From: Rugalucina vietnamica | Lineage: Eukaryota > Mollusca > Bivalvia > Lucinida > Lucinidae | Direction of reading: 5' to 3' | DNA: 64,000 nucleotides | Assembly: GCA_964017185.1 (NCBI GenBank) | Contig: OZ024875.1 | Span: 61,127,043-61,191,042, forward strand | Shown here: positions 23,301 to 33,048 of the stretch, piece after piece | How positions within the stretch are numbered: the stretch's first letter is position 1 | Layout: each line of letters begins with the position of its first letter | Made by a program: the position numbers and the translations under genes | Notes under the pieces: generated by a model | Told to the model about the DNA's origin: nothing | Database searches by the model: none | Seen by the model: the letters and a program-made list of their open reading frames with translations, nothing else

Positions 23301-24813
23301 TTACAGTTGATGGAGAGGATAGCAGGTCTGCACCTAAGGATTCCTATGAATGCTGAAACTAAGTGGGTTCTAGACAAGAAACATATCAGGGTGGCTTGTA
23401 GGCATATGGTAAGTCACAGCATAATTGAGCCACAGCATATGAAAACCAACAAACTGCAGACACTTGAATTTTTAGATAAATATAGAAGAGGAATTGTGCT
23501 ATCCTTGTAGCAATTTTCCCATGATGTGGCTAAGTTATAATGTTATTTATAATTAATCTTTCCATTATATTTTCAGGGTTTGATGTTGGAGGATAGCAGT
23601 ATAACATTACCTAAAAAACCTGTCACACAGCCAGGAGAAATTGTGTTTGAAATTACTGTAAGTAAAATAGAAGAAAAATGCATAAATTTATTTCTAAAAC
23701 AAATAAGAAGCCTTCATGGTCTAAATGTGAAGTCAGTTGCCTGGTAAAGCTGGGCCTGCATTGACTTTTTTTCCACATAAAAGTCTATTATGCCTTCTCG
23801 TGATGTGTCTAGAATTTAATCCAAATGAACAGATCAACTTCAAGGAAAGATGTAACATTGTGTCCAACATTCCAAAGCATTTTCGAAAACATGTCCATGC
23901 TGTATACATGTACAAATATTTTTTTTTAGCTTTAAAAATGAAAATTTTCAGTAGATTTTTTTTTCTTATTTTTGCTCAAAAACATAGATTGTATGTACAT
24001 GTTAGAACCGCCTCGAGGAGGCGCTTCTAATGAGTATCCACAATCTATGTTTTGGATCAAAATAAGAAAAATAGGTATACCCCTGCATACCCCAGTTTTT
24101 TCTATATAAAATTGGGGTATTTATTACTCGGACATGTTTTCCTGATGATGTAACATTGTGTCCAACATTCCAAAGGGAAGTGCTGAAGCCAAATGGTTAG
24201 TACATCAGGCTTCAGATCCAGAGTGCAGCAATGCGATCTTTACTGAAAAATTATTGACCAGGATGTAATCATGTAAAACAGCACAAGAAACAATCAAACA
24301 GCATTAATTGCAAAACCGGTGGCCCCCGTGGCCGAGCAGTTAAGAGCGCTGTTTCTGAATCACTCGATCATCTCACCACTGTGTCTGGTGTGGGTTCGAG
24401 CCCCACTCTGGCCACATGTGAGACAAGCCCAAGTTCTGCTTGCGGGTGTGTCAGGTGGTTTTTCTCGGGGTTCTCCTGTTTTCGGCCCACCTACTGATTG
24501 GCTCGTCTCATATGAGCTGAAATAATCTTGAAAGGGACGTAAAACTGAATTAAAAAAAACAAAAATTAATTGCAAAGTAATATGGAATTTGGTTAAATAC
24601 CTTTTTATGTAATTTCAGTTGGATAACAGATTGAAGACAAAGGTACGTGGCACTGTGTACCTGGCTGCTGACAACGAGCCTCTGGACCCAGATATTGAGT
24701 TCAAAGAATTGTGGGACAATCCCCCAGTAAACAGAAACAACCCTATAGAATTCCTCTCTGTAACTCAACAGGTTCCAGATAGTGGTGAACAGACTGAAAA
24801 TACTGCTAGCTAG
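20394..24813 (+). CDS. MRPL9: Mitochondrial ribosomal protein L9 (bL9m), 5' end not found
   Basis: Six exons join in phase: about 20,394-20,526, 21,243-21,367, 22,330-22,377, 23,307-23,408, 23,577-23,657 and 24,619-24,813 (TAG stop). They give 227 residues; human MRPL9 is 267. All internal boundaries are GT-AG, and phases match (1, 0, 0, 0, 0). Recognition rests on the order LKRRHNV, ILTEEVKDLGYKGAIVEV, LFPKNKAVYASPEN (the bL9 LPxxxAxYASPEN block), then LPKKPVTQPGEIVFEI and VRGTVYL near the C-terminus. The product belongs to the large subunit of the mitochondrial ribosome. The N-terminal targeting sequence and initiator exon are missing; they must lie upstream of 20,394, among repeats. The acceptor used for the first listed exon (CCTTTGAG|AGACTG) is weak. 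Introns hold P1, P2 and SINE insertions, several ending close to splice sites. A cytosolic or chloroplast L9 is unlikely given the MRPL9-type spacing. Confidence 0.88.
20598..20755 (+). mobile_element. P3 palindromic element, partial
   Basis: Starts CCGAGGTTATAAAACTTTTT, then ATGCTCAGCTCAGCTGA, CCTGCTCATAAATGTTAAAA and the inner arm ACAGGTTTTGGTGATC. The right arm is missing. It lies in an L9 intron. Confidence 0.75.
20762..20926 (+). mobile_element. P2 palindromic element, 3' half
   Basis: Contains the remnant central palindrome (TTAGAACCACCTCGCTGAGG), ACCCACAATCTATGTTTTGG and the TACCCCTGCATACCCC segment, ending GGACATGTTTTCCTGATG. It lies in an L9 intron. Confidence 0.8.
20979..21212 (+). 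mobile_element. P1 element, full copy next to an L9 exon
   Basis: GAGCTGCCTCATGGGAAAAC ... CCCACGCGGCGGCTC, flanked by AAAT on both sides (20,975-20,978; 21,213-21,216). The right end is 30 bp from the 3' splice site of the exon at 21,243. Confidence 0.9.
21600..21862 (+). mobile_element. P2 element, near full length
   Basis: Starts AACGAAAACATGTCCATGC, holds the palindrome TTAGAACTGCC..GGCGGTTCTAACG, and runs to GTATACATACATTACG. The right terminal repeat is diverged. Confidence 0.8.
22076..22307 (-). mobile_element. P1 element, full copy next to an L9 exon
   Basis: Diverged copy with hairpin variant CTGTGCAG/CTGCACAG at about 22,220-22,260 and an expanded A run. It is flanked by ATTT (22,072-22,075; 22,308-22,311). 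Its end is 22 bp from the 3' splice site of the exon at 22,330. Confidence 0.8.
22461..22661 (-). mobile_element. P1 element
   Basis: GAGCCTGTGCGTTAAAAAGC ... TTTTCTCATGCAGAGGTTC, flanked by ATTT on both sides. The hairpin is partly deleted (only one arm, AGCTGATCTGCGCC, is clear). Confidence 0.8.
22845..22985 (+). mobile_element. SINE-like fragment
   Basis: CCATGACTAGCATGTGGGGG followed by TCGGTGGTAGATC and GTCCTTGAGCAAGATGC shares its head and GTCCTTGAGCAAGG phrase with the minus-strand SINE at 50,768-50,870. Confidence 0.5.
23041..23115 (-). mobile_element. SINE 3' fragment
   Basis: AGTTTAACGTCCCTTTCAAG..TCATATGAGACGGG is the 3' body of the SINE present in full at 24,316-24,564, in reverse orientation. 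Confidence 0.75.
23150..23297 (-). mobile_element. P2 element fragment abutting an L9 splice acceptor
   Basis: AAAGATTGTGGGTAC..GTACCCACAATCTATG and the downstream AT-rich arm match P2 in reverse orientation. The terminal repeat (TGTGAATGTTTTCTC) ends about 9 bp before the AG of exon 23,307, so the element may supply part of that exon's polypyrimidine tract. Confidence 0.7.
23426..23531 (-). mobile_element. Short internally deleted P1 element
   Basis: GAGCCACAGCATATGAAAAC ... CCCATGATGTGGCT; the hairpin is gone. It begins 17 bp after the donor of the exon ending at 23,408 and makes up about 106 of the 168 bp of that intron. Confidence 0.7.
23849..24175 (+). mobile_element. P2 element flanked by a perfect 29-bp direct repeat
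   Basis: A P2 copy (23,878-24,146) with terminal repeats CGAAAACATGTCC / GGACATGTTTTCCTGAT and the central palindrome GAACCGCCTCGAGGAGGC. The 29 bases at 23,849-23,877 (GATGTAACATTGTGTCC...) are repeated exactly at 24,147-24,175, abutting both ends. Confidence 0.85.
24316..24564 (+). mobile_element. tRNA-derived SINE, full copy with target duplication
   Basis: The Pol III head has A-box GTGGCCGAGCAGTTAAGAGC and B-box GGGTTCGAGCCCC. The body has CTCGGGGTTCTCCTGTTTTC and CATATGAGCTGAAATAATC, and the tail is A-rich. The flanking ATTAATTGCAAA occurs at 24,303 and again at 24,565, a target-site duplication of at least 12 bp. The CGGGGTTCTCC body resembles a conserved SINE domain known in molluscs (Meta-like); that naming is tentative. 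It lies in the last L9 intron. Confidence 0.88.
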
Positions 24814-24835
24814 CCAAGATATGTAAAGTACAAAG

Positions 24836-25078
24836 GAGCCAGGTCATCAGAGAACAGGATTTTTGCCTATGTGAAAACAAAGACGCAGGTCAGCTTTGCA
24901 GTAACTGCGAAGCTGATCAGTGCCTTTGTTTTCACTTCACAGATAGTACAATTCCTCTTCTTCTTAAATCCAAAATCTCAAGCTTCTAGCCTTCTTATGT
25001 GACTATACAGGCTGGTTTGTGTCGGACCTGGTCGGAAATCCAAATGAATAAATTGTTTGGTTTCTCACTGGAAGGCTC
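24836..25078 (+). mobile_element. P1 element in the L9 3' region
   Basis: Starts 22 bp after the L9 stop codon (GAGCCAGGTCATCAGAG), has a hairpin with one mismatch (CTTTGCAG / CTGCGAAG) and ends TTCTCACTGGAAGGCTC. It probably forms part of the 3' UTR. Confidence 0.8.
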
Positions 25079-25375
25079 AATGTAAATGACTTGATATAGG
25101 ACATGAAATTGTCAATGTGATAAGACCGTTTAGGGCTTTGAAGCCAGCTAAGACTGAGAAAAGGCTTGACAAGTGCCCATTCTACATGTTAAACCCATCA
25201 CAAATCGTCAATTTGAAATAAATTCCATAAAGATAGCATACTTGTTTCTTTTATTTGTAAAATCCTTTTCACTTTAATGCAGATACTACCAAATATTGTT
25301 CAGACACCTGGTATGAATGTTCAGGGAGTGTGGTAGATTAGGCTAGAACATGAAATTAAGACTGATAGAAGTAAA

Positions 25376-25745
25376 CCCCAGTTTCCAGATGGAATGAAGT
25401 GTAGAATTCCAAAGCCTGTAATTTATCCAGCTAATAAATGTTAAAATGCCAACTATCATTGGCATTTTAACATTTATGAGCAGGATAAATTTTAGTTTCA
25501 GCTGAGCTGAGCATGAAAAGTTTTATAACCTCGGGGCCTGGTCCGAAGGTTGTAAAACTTTTTTCATGCTCGACTGGGACTAAAATTCATCCTGCTCATA
25601 AATGTTAAAATGGCAACAACTGTTGATGAGCAGAATAAATTACTGGCTTTGGTGACTCAACCTGGAACTACATTTCACTTTGGGGTATTTCAGTATTTAT
25701 AAGCTGTTAAATATAGTGCTCAGCTGAGTTGAGCTTGAAAATAAA
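25376..25745. mobile_element. Two adjoining P3 palindromic elements
   Basis: The first copy ends AGTTTTATAACCTCGGGGCC near 25,534. The second begins AAGGTTGTAAAACTTTTTTC and runs to about 25,745. Both contain the inner palindrome TTAAAATGCCAAC/..GGCATTTTAAC or its remnant. Confidence 0.75.
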
Positions 25746-25782
25746 GTTGAAAAAAGTTTTATTAGTACTTGATAATGATTAT

Positions 25783-25880
25783 TTATTTAGTTTCTTCCCA
25801 CTTTTTTGGAGTGGGAATTTCTTTCTGATTGTACCATTTCGGATCCTGATCATTGCCTACTTTTACCTTTATAACATCAG
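25783..25880 (+). repeat. Interspersed repeat shared with ~49.2 kb and ~61 kb
   Basis: TTTTTGGAGTGGGAATTTCTTTCTGATTG-type sequence followed by GATCATTGCCTAC recurs at 49,178-49,400 and 60,853-61,160. The class is not recognised. Confidence 0.6.
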
Positions 25881-25937
25881 GCTCACATTACCTATTACCC
25901 AAGTTGGTTCTTGGGGAGGAGATTTCTCAGATGTGGT

Positions 25938-28230
25938 GAGCCTTCATTTGAGAAAGCTAACAATCTTAGTTATAGCCCCGCTTTGAAAAAGTGGGGCTAT
26001 ACTGGATTCACCATGTCCTTCCGTCGTTCCGTCCTTCCGTTATTCCGTTATTCCGTCCAAATTTCATTTCCACTCAATATCTTGAGAACCAGTTTACAGA
26101 ATCTGACCAAATTTTGTATGTACATTAACATTGACAAGATCTAGCTTGGGATTGTTGACTGTCATTTTTCGCAAAATTTTGACAGAGTTACTGCCCTTGA
26201 TTGACGTCAGAATTTCGTTTCCGCTCAATATCTTGAGAACGAATTCACAGAATCCGACCAAATTTTGTATGCACATCATCATTGACAAGATCTAGCTTGG
26301 GATTGTTACGCGTCATTTTTCGCAAAATTTTGACGGAGTTACGGCCCTTGATTGACGTCAGAATTTCGTTTCCGCTCAATATCTTGAGAACAAATTGACA
26401 GAATCCGGCCAAATTTTGTGTACACATCAACATTGACAAGATCTAGCTTGGGATTGTTACCCGTCATTTTTTGCAAAATTTTGACGGAGTTACGGCCCTT
26501 AATTGATGTCAGAATTTCGTTTCCGCTCAATATCTTGAGAACGAATTGACAGAATCCGACCAAATTTTGTGTGCACATCAACATTGACAAGATCTAGCTT
26601 GGGATTGTTACCCGTCATTTTTCGCAAAATTTTGACGGAGTTACGGCCCTTGATTGACGCCAGAATTTCGTTTCCGCTCAATATCTTGAGAACGAATTGA
26701 CAGAATCCGGCCAAATTTTGTGTACACATCAACATTGACAAGATCTAGCTTGGGATTGTTACCCGTCATTTTTTTGCAAAATTTTGACGGAGTTACGGCC
26801 CTTAATTGACGTCAGAATTTCGTTTCCGCTCAATATCTTGAGAACGAATTGACAGAATCCGACCAAATTTTGTGTGCACATCAACATTGACAAGATCTAG
26901 CTTGGGATTGTTACCCGTCATTTTTCGCAAAATTTTGACGGAGTTACGGCCCTTGATTGACGTCAGAATTTCGTTTCCGCTCAATATCTTGAGAACGAAT
27001 TGACAGAATCCGACCAAAATTAATATGCGCATCAACATTGTTAAGATCTAGCTTGGGATTTTTGCCCGTCATTTTTCGCAAAATTCGTCCTAATTTCGTT
27101 TCCGCTCAATATCTCGAGAACCGATGGACAGAATCTGACCAAATTTTGTATGCACATTAACATTGACAAGATCTAGCTTGGGTTTGTTGCCCGTCATTTT
27201 TCGCAAAATTTTGACGGAGTTATGGCCCTTGATTGACGTCAGAATTTCGTTTCCGCTCAATATCTCGAGAACAAATTGATAGAATCTGACCAAATTTTAT
27301 ATGCACATCAACATTGACATGATCTAGCTTGAGATTGTTGCCTGTCATTTTTTTTGCAAAATTTGGACAGAGTTATGGCCCTTGGTTGACGCCAGAATTT
27401 CGTTTCCGCTCAATATCTCGAGAACAAATTGATAGAATCTGACCAAATTTTATATGCACATCAACATTGACATGATCTAGCTTGAGATTGTTGCCCGTCA
27501 TTTTTCGCAAAATTTGGACGGAGTTATGGCCCTTGGTTGACGTCAGAATTTCGTTTCCGCTCAATATCTGGAGAACAAATTGACAGAATCTGACCAAAAT
27601 TAATATGCGCATCAACATTGTTAAGATCTAGCTTGGGATTTTTGCCCGTCATTTTTCGCAAAATTTTGACGCAGTTATGGCCCTTGATTGAGGTCAGAAT
27701 TTTGTTTCCGCTCAATATCTCGAGAACAAATTGATAGAATCTGACCAGATTTTATATGCACATCAACATTGACATGATCTAGCATGGCAATGTTGCCTGT
27801 TACTTTTCGCAAAATTTTGATGGAGTAACAGCTCTTGATTGACGTCAGAATATAGATTCCACTCAATATATTGAGAATGAATTGACAGAATCTGACCAAA
27901 TTTTGTATGCACATCAACATTGACAAGATCTAGCTTGGGATTGTTGGCTGTCATTTTTTGCAAAATCTTAGAGTTTTGGCCCTTGATTGATGCGAGAATT
28001 TTGTTTCTGCTCAATACCTTAAGAACAAATTGTCAGAATCTGACCAATCTTTTTATGTGCATCAACATTAACAAGATCTAACTTGGCATTGTTGCCCGTC
28101 ATTGTTTGTCTCTCCCTAGCAAAAAGCTTAGAAGCGGGGCTATAGTCAGATCCTCTGACAATTCTAGTTTTGACCAGGTCCTGTACAAATCAGGCTGTAC
28201 AGCCACATTTCAAATCTTGGCATGGATGAA
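25938..28230 (+). mobile_element. P1 element split by a tandem-repeat insertion
   Basis: The left end (25,938-25,969, GAGCCTTCATTTGAGAAAGC..CAATCTTAG) and the continuation from 28,167 (TTTTGACCAGGTCCTGTAC) rejoin to match other P1 copies, for example 29,170 onward. A 2.2-kb element occupies the gap. Confidence 0.8.
25970..28166 (+). mobile_element. Mobile element with ~14 tandem ~151-bp units
   Basis: TTTCCGCTCAATATCTTGAG recurs at 150-152-bp steps from about 26,070 to 28,010, with one short unit near 27,090. The boundaries carry the inverted motif TATAGCCCCGCTTTG (left) and AAGCGGGGCTATAG (right), and the left end has a CCGTCCTTCCGTTATTCCG microsatellite. Left and middle units are nearly identical; the last three units on the right are most diverged. 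Insertion into a P1 copy shows mobility. Structure is as in bivalve tandem-core non-autonomous elements. Minus-strand ORFs of 63-83 codons repeat with the unit and are not credible genes. Confidence 0.85.
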
Positions 28231-28321
28231 CATGTACTATGTTTTAAGCCATTCTTCATTTATTTGTAACTGTTTCACATCATAAGACTGTCCACAGTTA
28301 ACAGTCAGGGCAATGTCATTA

Positions 28322-28563
28322 GATCAAGTTATAAAACTTTTTTCATGCTCAACTCAACTGAGCATGAACTTTTTTAACTGCCCATAAATGCCGAAATAGC
28401 CAAAATAAATTGAAATTTTAGGTTTAGATCATCAAAGCCTGTAATTTATCTTGCTAATAAATGTTAAAATGCCAACGATTGTTGGCATTTTAACATTTAT
28501 GAGCAAGATAAATTTTAGTCTCAGCTGAGCTGAGCATGAAAAAAGTTTTATAACCTTGGGGCC
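28322..28563 (+). mobile_element. P3 palindromic element, full copy
   Basis: AGTTATAAAACTTTTTTCATG ... CATGAAAAAAGTTTTATAACC, with the inner arms AAATGCCAACGATTGTTGGC. A near-complete inverted-repeat structure of about 240 bp. Confidence 0.85.
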
Positions 28564-29169
28564 TGGATGTGAAGTTATCCTAACCAAACTCCTAAGCAAG
28601 CCTTCCCCAGAGGCACATTTTTCACTGCTAACTGACAAATGCTCATGGTTGTACAAAGATTATAACCAAAATAACAGAAAACATGATTGTGCTGGAAGGG
28701 CTTTTTCTCTTACAAAACTGGGTCCGGTTTCATTACCAAATTTTTTCCCAATTGGCTGAAAAAAAAAAACACACACAAAAAAAAAAACTCCCAAATGACC
28801 TGAAACTTTCCCAGTCAACAGAAAAATCCCAATTTAAAAGGTAAACTTTCCCAATCTAGCTAAAAACATGCTATTTTTCCCCAATCTAAAGAAAAAGAAA
28901 GGTTTTTTTATCTTAGCAGATAAACAGCATTGGAAATACATGTATGAGGCTTGGCCTTTAATATTATTTTCAAGTACCCGGACAACACTTACTGTTACCG
29001 TAGGTCTTAGCTTAACTGAAGGTCTGAATATTATATGGGAAACAATGACTACCAATTTCTCAGATAAAATATATATTTCAAGTTAAAACAAATGTTTACA
29101 TATAAAATAATTTAAGTTACACCACGAGAAAACTATCTCATATCACATGAGACTTCTTAAAAAGCATAT

Positions 29170-29650
29170 GAGCCTTCACATTAGAAAACCAACAATCTTA
29201 GTTTTGGACCAGGCCCCGAGGTTATAAAACTTTTTTCAAGCTCAGCTCAGCTGAGCATGAAATTTCAACTGATCATAAATACTGAAATAGTCAAAATTAG
29301 TGGAAAATTCAGGTTCATACCTCAAAATCTGGTAATTTATCCTGCTTATAAATGTTAAAATGCCAACAGTTGTTGGCATTTTAACATTTATGAGCAGGAT
29401 AAATTTTAGTCTCAGCTGAGCTGAGCATGAAAAAAGTTTTATAACCTCAGGGCCTGGTCCGACACAAACTGGCCTGTACAGTCATAGAAGCTGGCTAGAG
29501 GCTTGAAATTTTGGATTTAAGAAGAGGAGGGATTACACTGTCTGTGTAGCAAAATCAAAGATGCTGATCAGCTGTGAAGTAACTGCACAGCTGATCAGCA
29601 CCTTTGTTTTTATCTTTGACTGTTTTTTTGGTTTTCTCATGCGAAGACTC
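29170..29650 (-). mobile_element. P1 element interrupted by a P3 element
   Basis: P1 sequence 29,170-29,214 resumes at 29,457 (TCCGACACAAACTGGCC) and ends GCGAAGACTC at 29,650. The hairpin is variant CTGTGAAG/CTGCACAG (one unpaired position). The left flank is ATAT; on the right, GTATAT follows. Confidence 0.85.
29215..29456 (+). mobile_element. P3 palindromic element inside P1
   Basis: CCGAGGTTATAAAACTTTTT ... AAAAGTTTTATAACCTCAGG, with the inner arm pair AATGCCAACAGTTGTTGGC. Inserted in the CCAGG of the host P1 copy. Confidence 0.85.
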
Positions 29651-30035
29651 GTATATAAGAGCTTCATTCTGTAATAAGCATCTTTACATTACTCCGACAG
29701 TGTAGCTAAATGTTTCATGCTTGCTTAGCCAAAACTCACTGTTATTATCTAGGCAAGCAGCCGTTTTGAAATAGAAAGCAAAATCCTTTTCATTTCATAT
29801 GAATATGTTCCAGAATACACATATTTAGATATTTCAAATTATTGTTTGATGTAACCACCTATGCATAAAATTAAAATAAATAAGTCTGTCGTTATTATCA
29901 TTTCAGCATTGTATAAGATGATATAGGAATACAAATAAGAAAACCATGCATTTATAAAATGTATGCATTTTTTACAGGGACAAAAAACTCACAAAACCAA
30001 TGTTTTAGAGAATGCAGCAGTTTACAAAAAACTTT

Positions 30036-30255
30036 GAGCCGCCACATCAAACAAACCAACAATTTGCATATGCAAAACAAAGGCACAGAAGCTGATCAGC
30101 GCCTTTGTTTTCGCTACACGGATAGTACAATCTTTTTTCTACATACATGTATATTCAAAATTTCAAGCTTTTAGCTATCTTCTGTGACTGTACAGACTTG
30201 TTTGTGTTGGACCTGGTCCGAAACCCAAATTGACAGTCTTCTTACATGATGGCTT
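30036..30255 (+). mobile_element. P1 element
   Basis: GAGCCGCCACATCAAACAAAC ... CTTACATGATGGCTT. The left hairpin arm is shortened (AGGCACAGAAGCTGATCAGC). Confidence 0.8.
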
Positions 30256-30377
30256 ATTTATAATCAACGTTGTGACTAGAGATGTCAAATTAATGATTTT
30301 ACTTTAATACCACAATATACTAGTTTAATTGCATCTATCTTGATAAAAGTTTCATAAAAGTAACTTAAAATGAAAAA

Positions 30378-30430
30378 ATGAAAAAAAAAAAAAAAAAAAA
30401 AAAAAACACACACAAAAAAAAAAAAACAAC
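30378..30430. repeat. A-rich low-complexity run
   Basis: Poly(A) interrupted by CACACACA. Confidence 0.9.
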
Positions 30431-30819
30431 ACTAGAATTTGTTTTCTATGTGAAAACTGATGTCTCCCCACTTTCTAAGTGCATGTCCAAAAATGCAACG
30501 CGAGTTATAGTTATAGAGAGACCATGACAGAATCAACAACTTTGAGAGTCATTATTACAAAATTGATGTCAAAATTACTGCAACATTCAAATCAAGTAAC
30601 ATTTTTTGTCCAATTTGGAGTTGTTACCCAAATTATAAACACACACAGCATCATGAGATCTAAAATTATGATTATGATTCACTGTTTTGTAAAGTCTACA
30701 ATCTTAAGATAAAGTGCCCAATACACCAAGATGATTCCTATATGCCAACATCATACCATATACAGTTAAATCATCTGCGTAATTCAAGAGGGGCTAGATT
30801 ATCAATGCAAAACTAATCG

Positions 30820-30960
30820 ATTGATTATTCGATTACTTTTGCAAATCAATTGTAATTGTAATCGATTACATTTAGGAAAAAATTATTTTTAATCGTAATC
30901 GTTAATCGTAAGATTGAAAGTAATCGTAATCGTTAGTGATTAACTTTGAAAGTAATCAAT
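30820..30960. repeat. TAATCG-rich simple sequence
   Basis: Many variants of TAATCGATTAC and AATCGTAATCG in tandem-like arrangement, immediately left of the next tandem-repeat element. Confidence 0.75.
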
Positions 30961-32092
30961 AACAGGTCTGCTTTTGCATCACATATCCTGTCAATCTGTT
31001 GTATAAGTGTATCAGGTTTCATTGAAATATCTCTTGCCGTTTTTTAGTTATAGAGCAGACACGAAATTGTATGGAAAATAATCAAAGGGAATAACTCCAA
31101 AAATACACAAGCAAGAGTTATAATTGTTAAGCATGACACATCCTCTCATTGTGCTTTTAATATCAGTGTTCCAAGTTTCACTGAAATATCTCTTACCCTT
31201 TTTTAGTTATAGAGCGGACAAGAAATTATATGGAAAATAATCAAAGGAAAATAACTCCAAAAATACACAAGCAAGAGTTATAATTCTTGTGCATGACATA
31301 TCGTCTCATTGTGCTTTATAAGTGTACCAAGTTTCATTGAAATATCTCTAATGGTTTTGAGTTATAGAGCAGACACAAAATTGTATGGAAAATAATCAAA
31401 GGTTAATAACTCCAAAGATATTCAAGCAAGAGTTATGGTTCTAAAGCATGACACATTATCTCATTGTACTTTATAAGTGTATCAAGTTTCATTGAAATAT
31501 CTCTGATGGTTTTTGAGTTATAGAGCGGACACAAAATTGTATGGAAAATAATCAAAGGTTAATAACTCCAAAGATATTCAAGCAAGAGTTATGGTTCTTA
31601 CGCACGACACATCATCTCATTGTGCTTTATAAGTGTATCAAGTTTCACTGAAATATCTCTTTTGGTTTTTGAGTTATAGAGTGGACACAAAATTGTATGG
31701 AAAATAATCAAAGGGAAATAACTCCAAAGAAATGCAAGCAAGAGTTATGGTTCTTTAACATGACACATCACCTCATCGTGCTTTGTAAGTTTACCAAGTT
31801 TCATTGAAATATCACTTACGGTTTTCGAGTTACAGAGCAGACACGAAATTGTATGGAAAATAATCAAAGGGAAATAACTCCAAAAATATGAAAGCAATAG
31901 TTATGGTTCTTGTGCATGATACATCGTCTCATCATGCTTTATAAGTGTATCAAGTTTCATTGAAATATCTTTGACTGTTTTTGAGTTATAGAGCGGACAC
32001 AATTTGTGACGGACAGACAGACGGATGGACAGACAGACACACGGGGGAAAAACAATATTCTCCTGACCCTTCGGAGGGAGACATAATTAAAA
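30960..32092 (+). mobile_element. Mobile element with ~7 tandem ~150-bp units
   Basis: GAAATATCTC..GGTTTTTGAGTTATAGAGCGG and TGTATGGAAAATAATCAAAG recur about every 150 bp. The right end is a GGACAGACAGACGGATGGAC tract and CTCCTGACCCTTCGGAGGG (a short hairpin). The unit is unrelated to the 151-bp element at 26 kb, but the organisation is the same. Confidence 0.8.
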
Positions 32093-32324
32093 ACATTATT
32101 CATAAAACCTGAAGTACTGCATAGAACTATGGTTTTCTACAGTTCCTTTTTTTTTTTTAAATCGTACACCTAAAAGCATCTAATATCACATTTTCTTTAC
32201 ACAATAAAACTTGATAGAATGCTGCTATTAAAAGTTATTGTATAAACATCTCCCAAAGCATCTTTGCAATCACTGTATAATCACAGCCATATGCATAATT
32301 CTATGTCAGTAACACAATGTTGTA

Positions 32325-32537
32325 ACCGGTCTTTGGGGTTTCCTACCAGGTCTCTCATGAACCAGCCTGTAGAGTCAGATAAAGGCTAGAAACTTAAAAT
32401 TTGGATTTAAGAAGAAGAGGAATTGTACTATCCATGTAGCGAAATCAAAGGCGCTGATCAGCTGTGCAGTTACTGCACAGCTGATCTGCTCTTTGTTTTC
32501 ACTTCGGCAAAAATCCAGTTTTCTCATGGCGCAGTAC
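32325..32537 (-). mobile_element. P1 element
   Basis: Hairpin variant CTGTGCAG/CTGCACAG at about 32,455-32,490, with intact GTACTATCCATGTAGCG context. Terminal repeats are eroded. Confidence 0.75.
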
Positions 32538-32637
32538 AATACATTCTAATTAAGTAATGTTACATTCACAGAATTACTCTTGCAGTTCATGTTATTAAGA
32601 AGCAGAGCCCACTTCCATGTAGAAAACAAAATATTTG

Positions 32638-32768
32638 GAAATTAAGGAAACAAAATTCTAAAACCATTTGGAAATTAAGGAAATAAAATTCTAAAACCAT
32701 TTGGAAATTAAGGAAATAAAATTCTAAAACCATTTGGAAATTAAGGAAATAAAATTCTAAAACCATTC
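32638..32768. repeat. 36-bp tandem repeat, about four copies
   Basis: GGAAATTAAGGAAATAAAAT followed by TCTAAAACCATT is repeated four times, nearly identical. It gives a repetitive minus-strand ORF that is not a gene. Confidence 0.9.
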
Positions 32769-33048
32769 CACAAGACTTTTTTTTATACATATATATTTCA
32801 TTTCAGTTTTAAAAGTTGTAGTGAGATGACAGTTAATTTTACATTTTTTTTGCTGAAAAAATATGAAACATGAATCTTTCAATTTCTTTTCTTTTTAAAA
32901 TCTACCTCCTTCACTAAACTTTAAAATCACAAGTATACACACAATTCAGCTAAAATATATTAAAAACAAATAAGGTATAATCTCCAACACCTATGCCAGA
33001 TCTAAAAATAAATCTCCAGAGTAACTGTTGCTAAGCAACAAGCCAACA

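Noticed and set aside
24316..24400. tRNA-like Pol III boxes read as a true tRNA gene
   Set aside because: The head continues into a SINE body with an A-rich tail and has target duplications; acceptor stem does not close.
26094..28014. Series of 63-83-residue minus-strand ORFs with SGNEILTSIKG
   Set aside because: One per 151-bp unit of a tandem-repeat element; the period not being a problem for the frame explains them.
25970..28166. Regular repeats considered as a CRISPR-like array
   Set aside because: Units of 151 bp are contiguous and homologous along their whole length, without unique spacers, in a eukaryotic intron/exon context.
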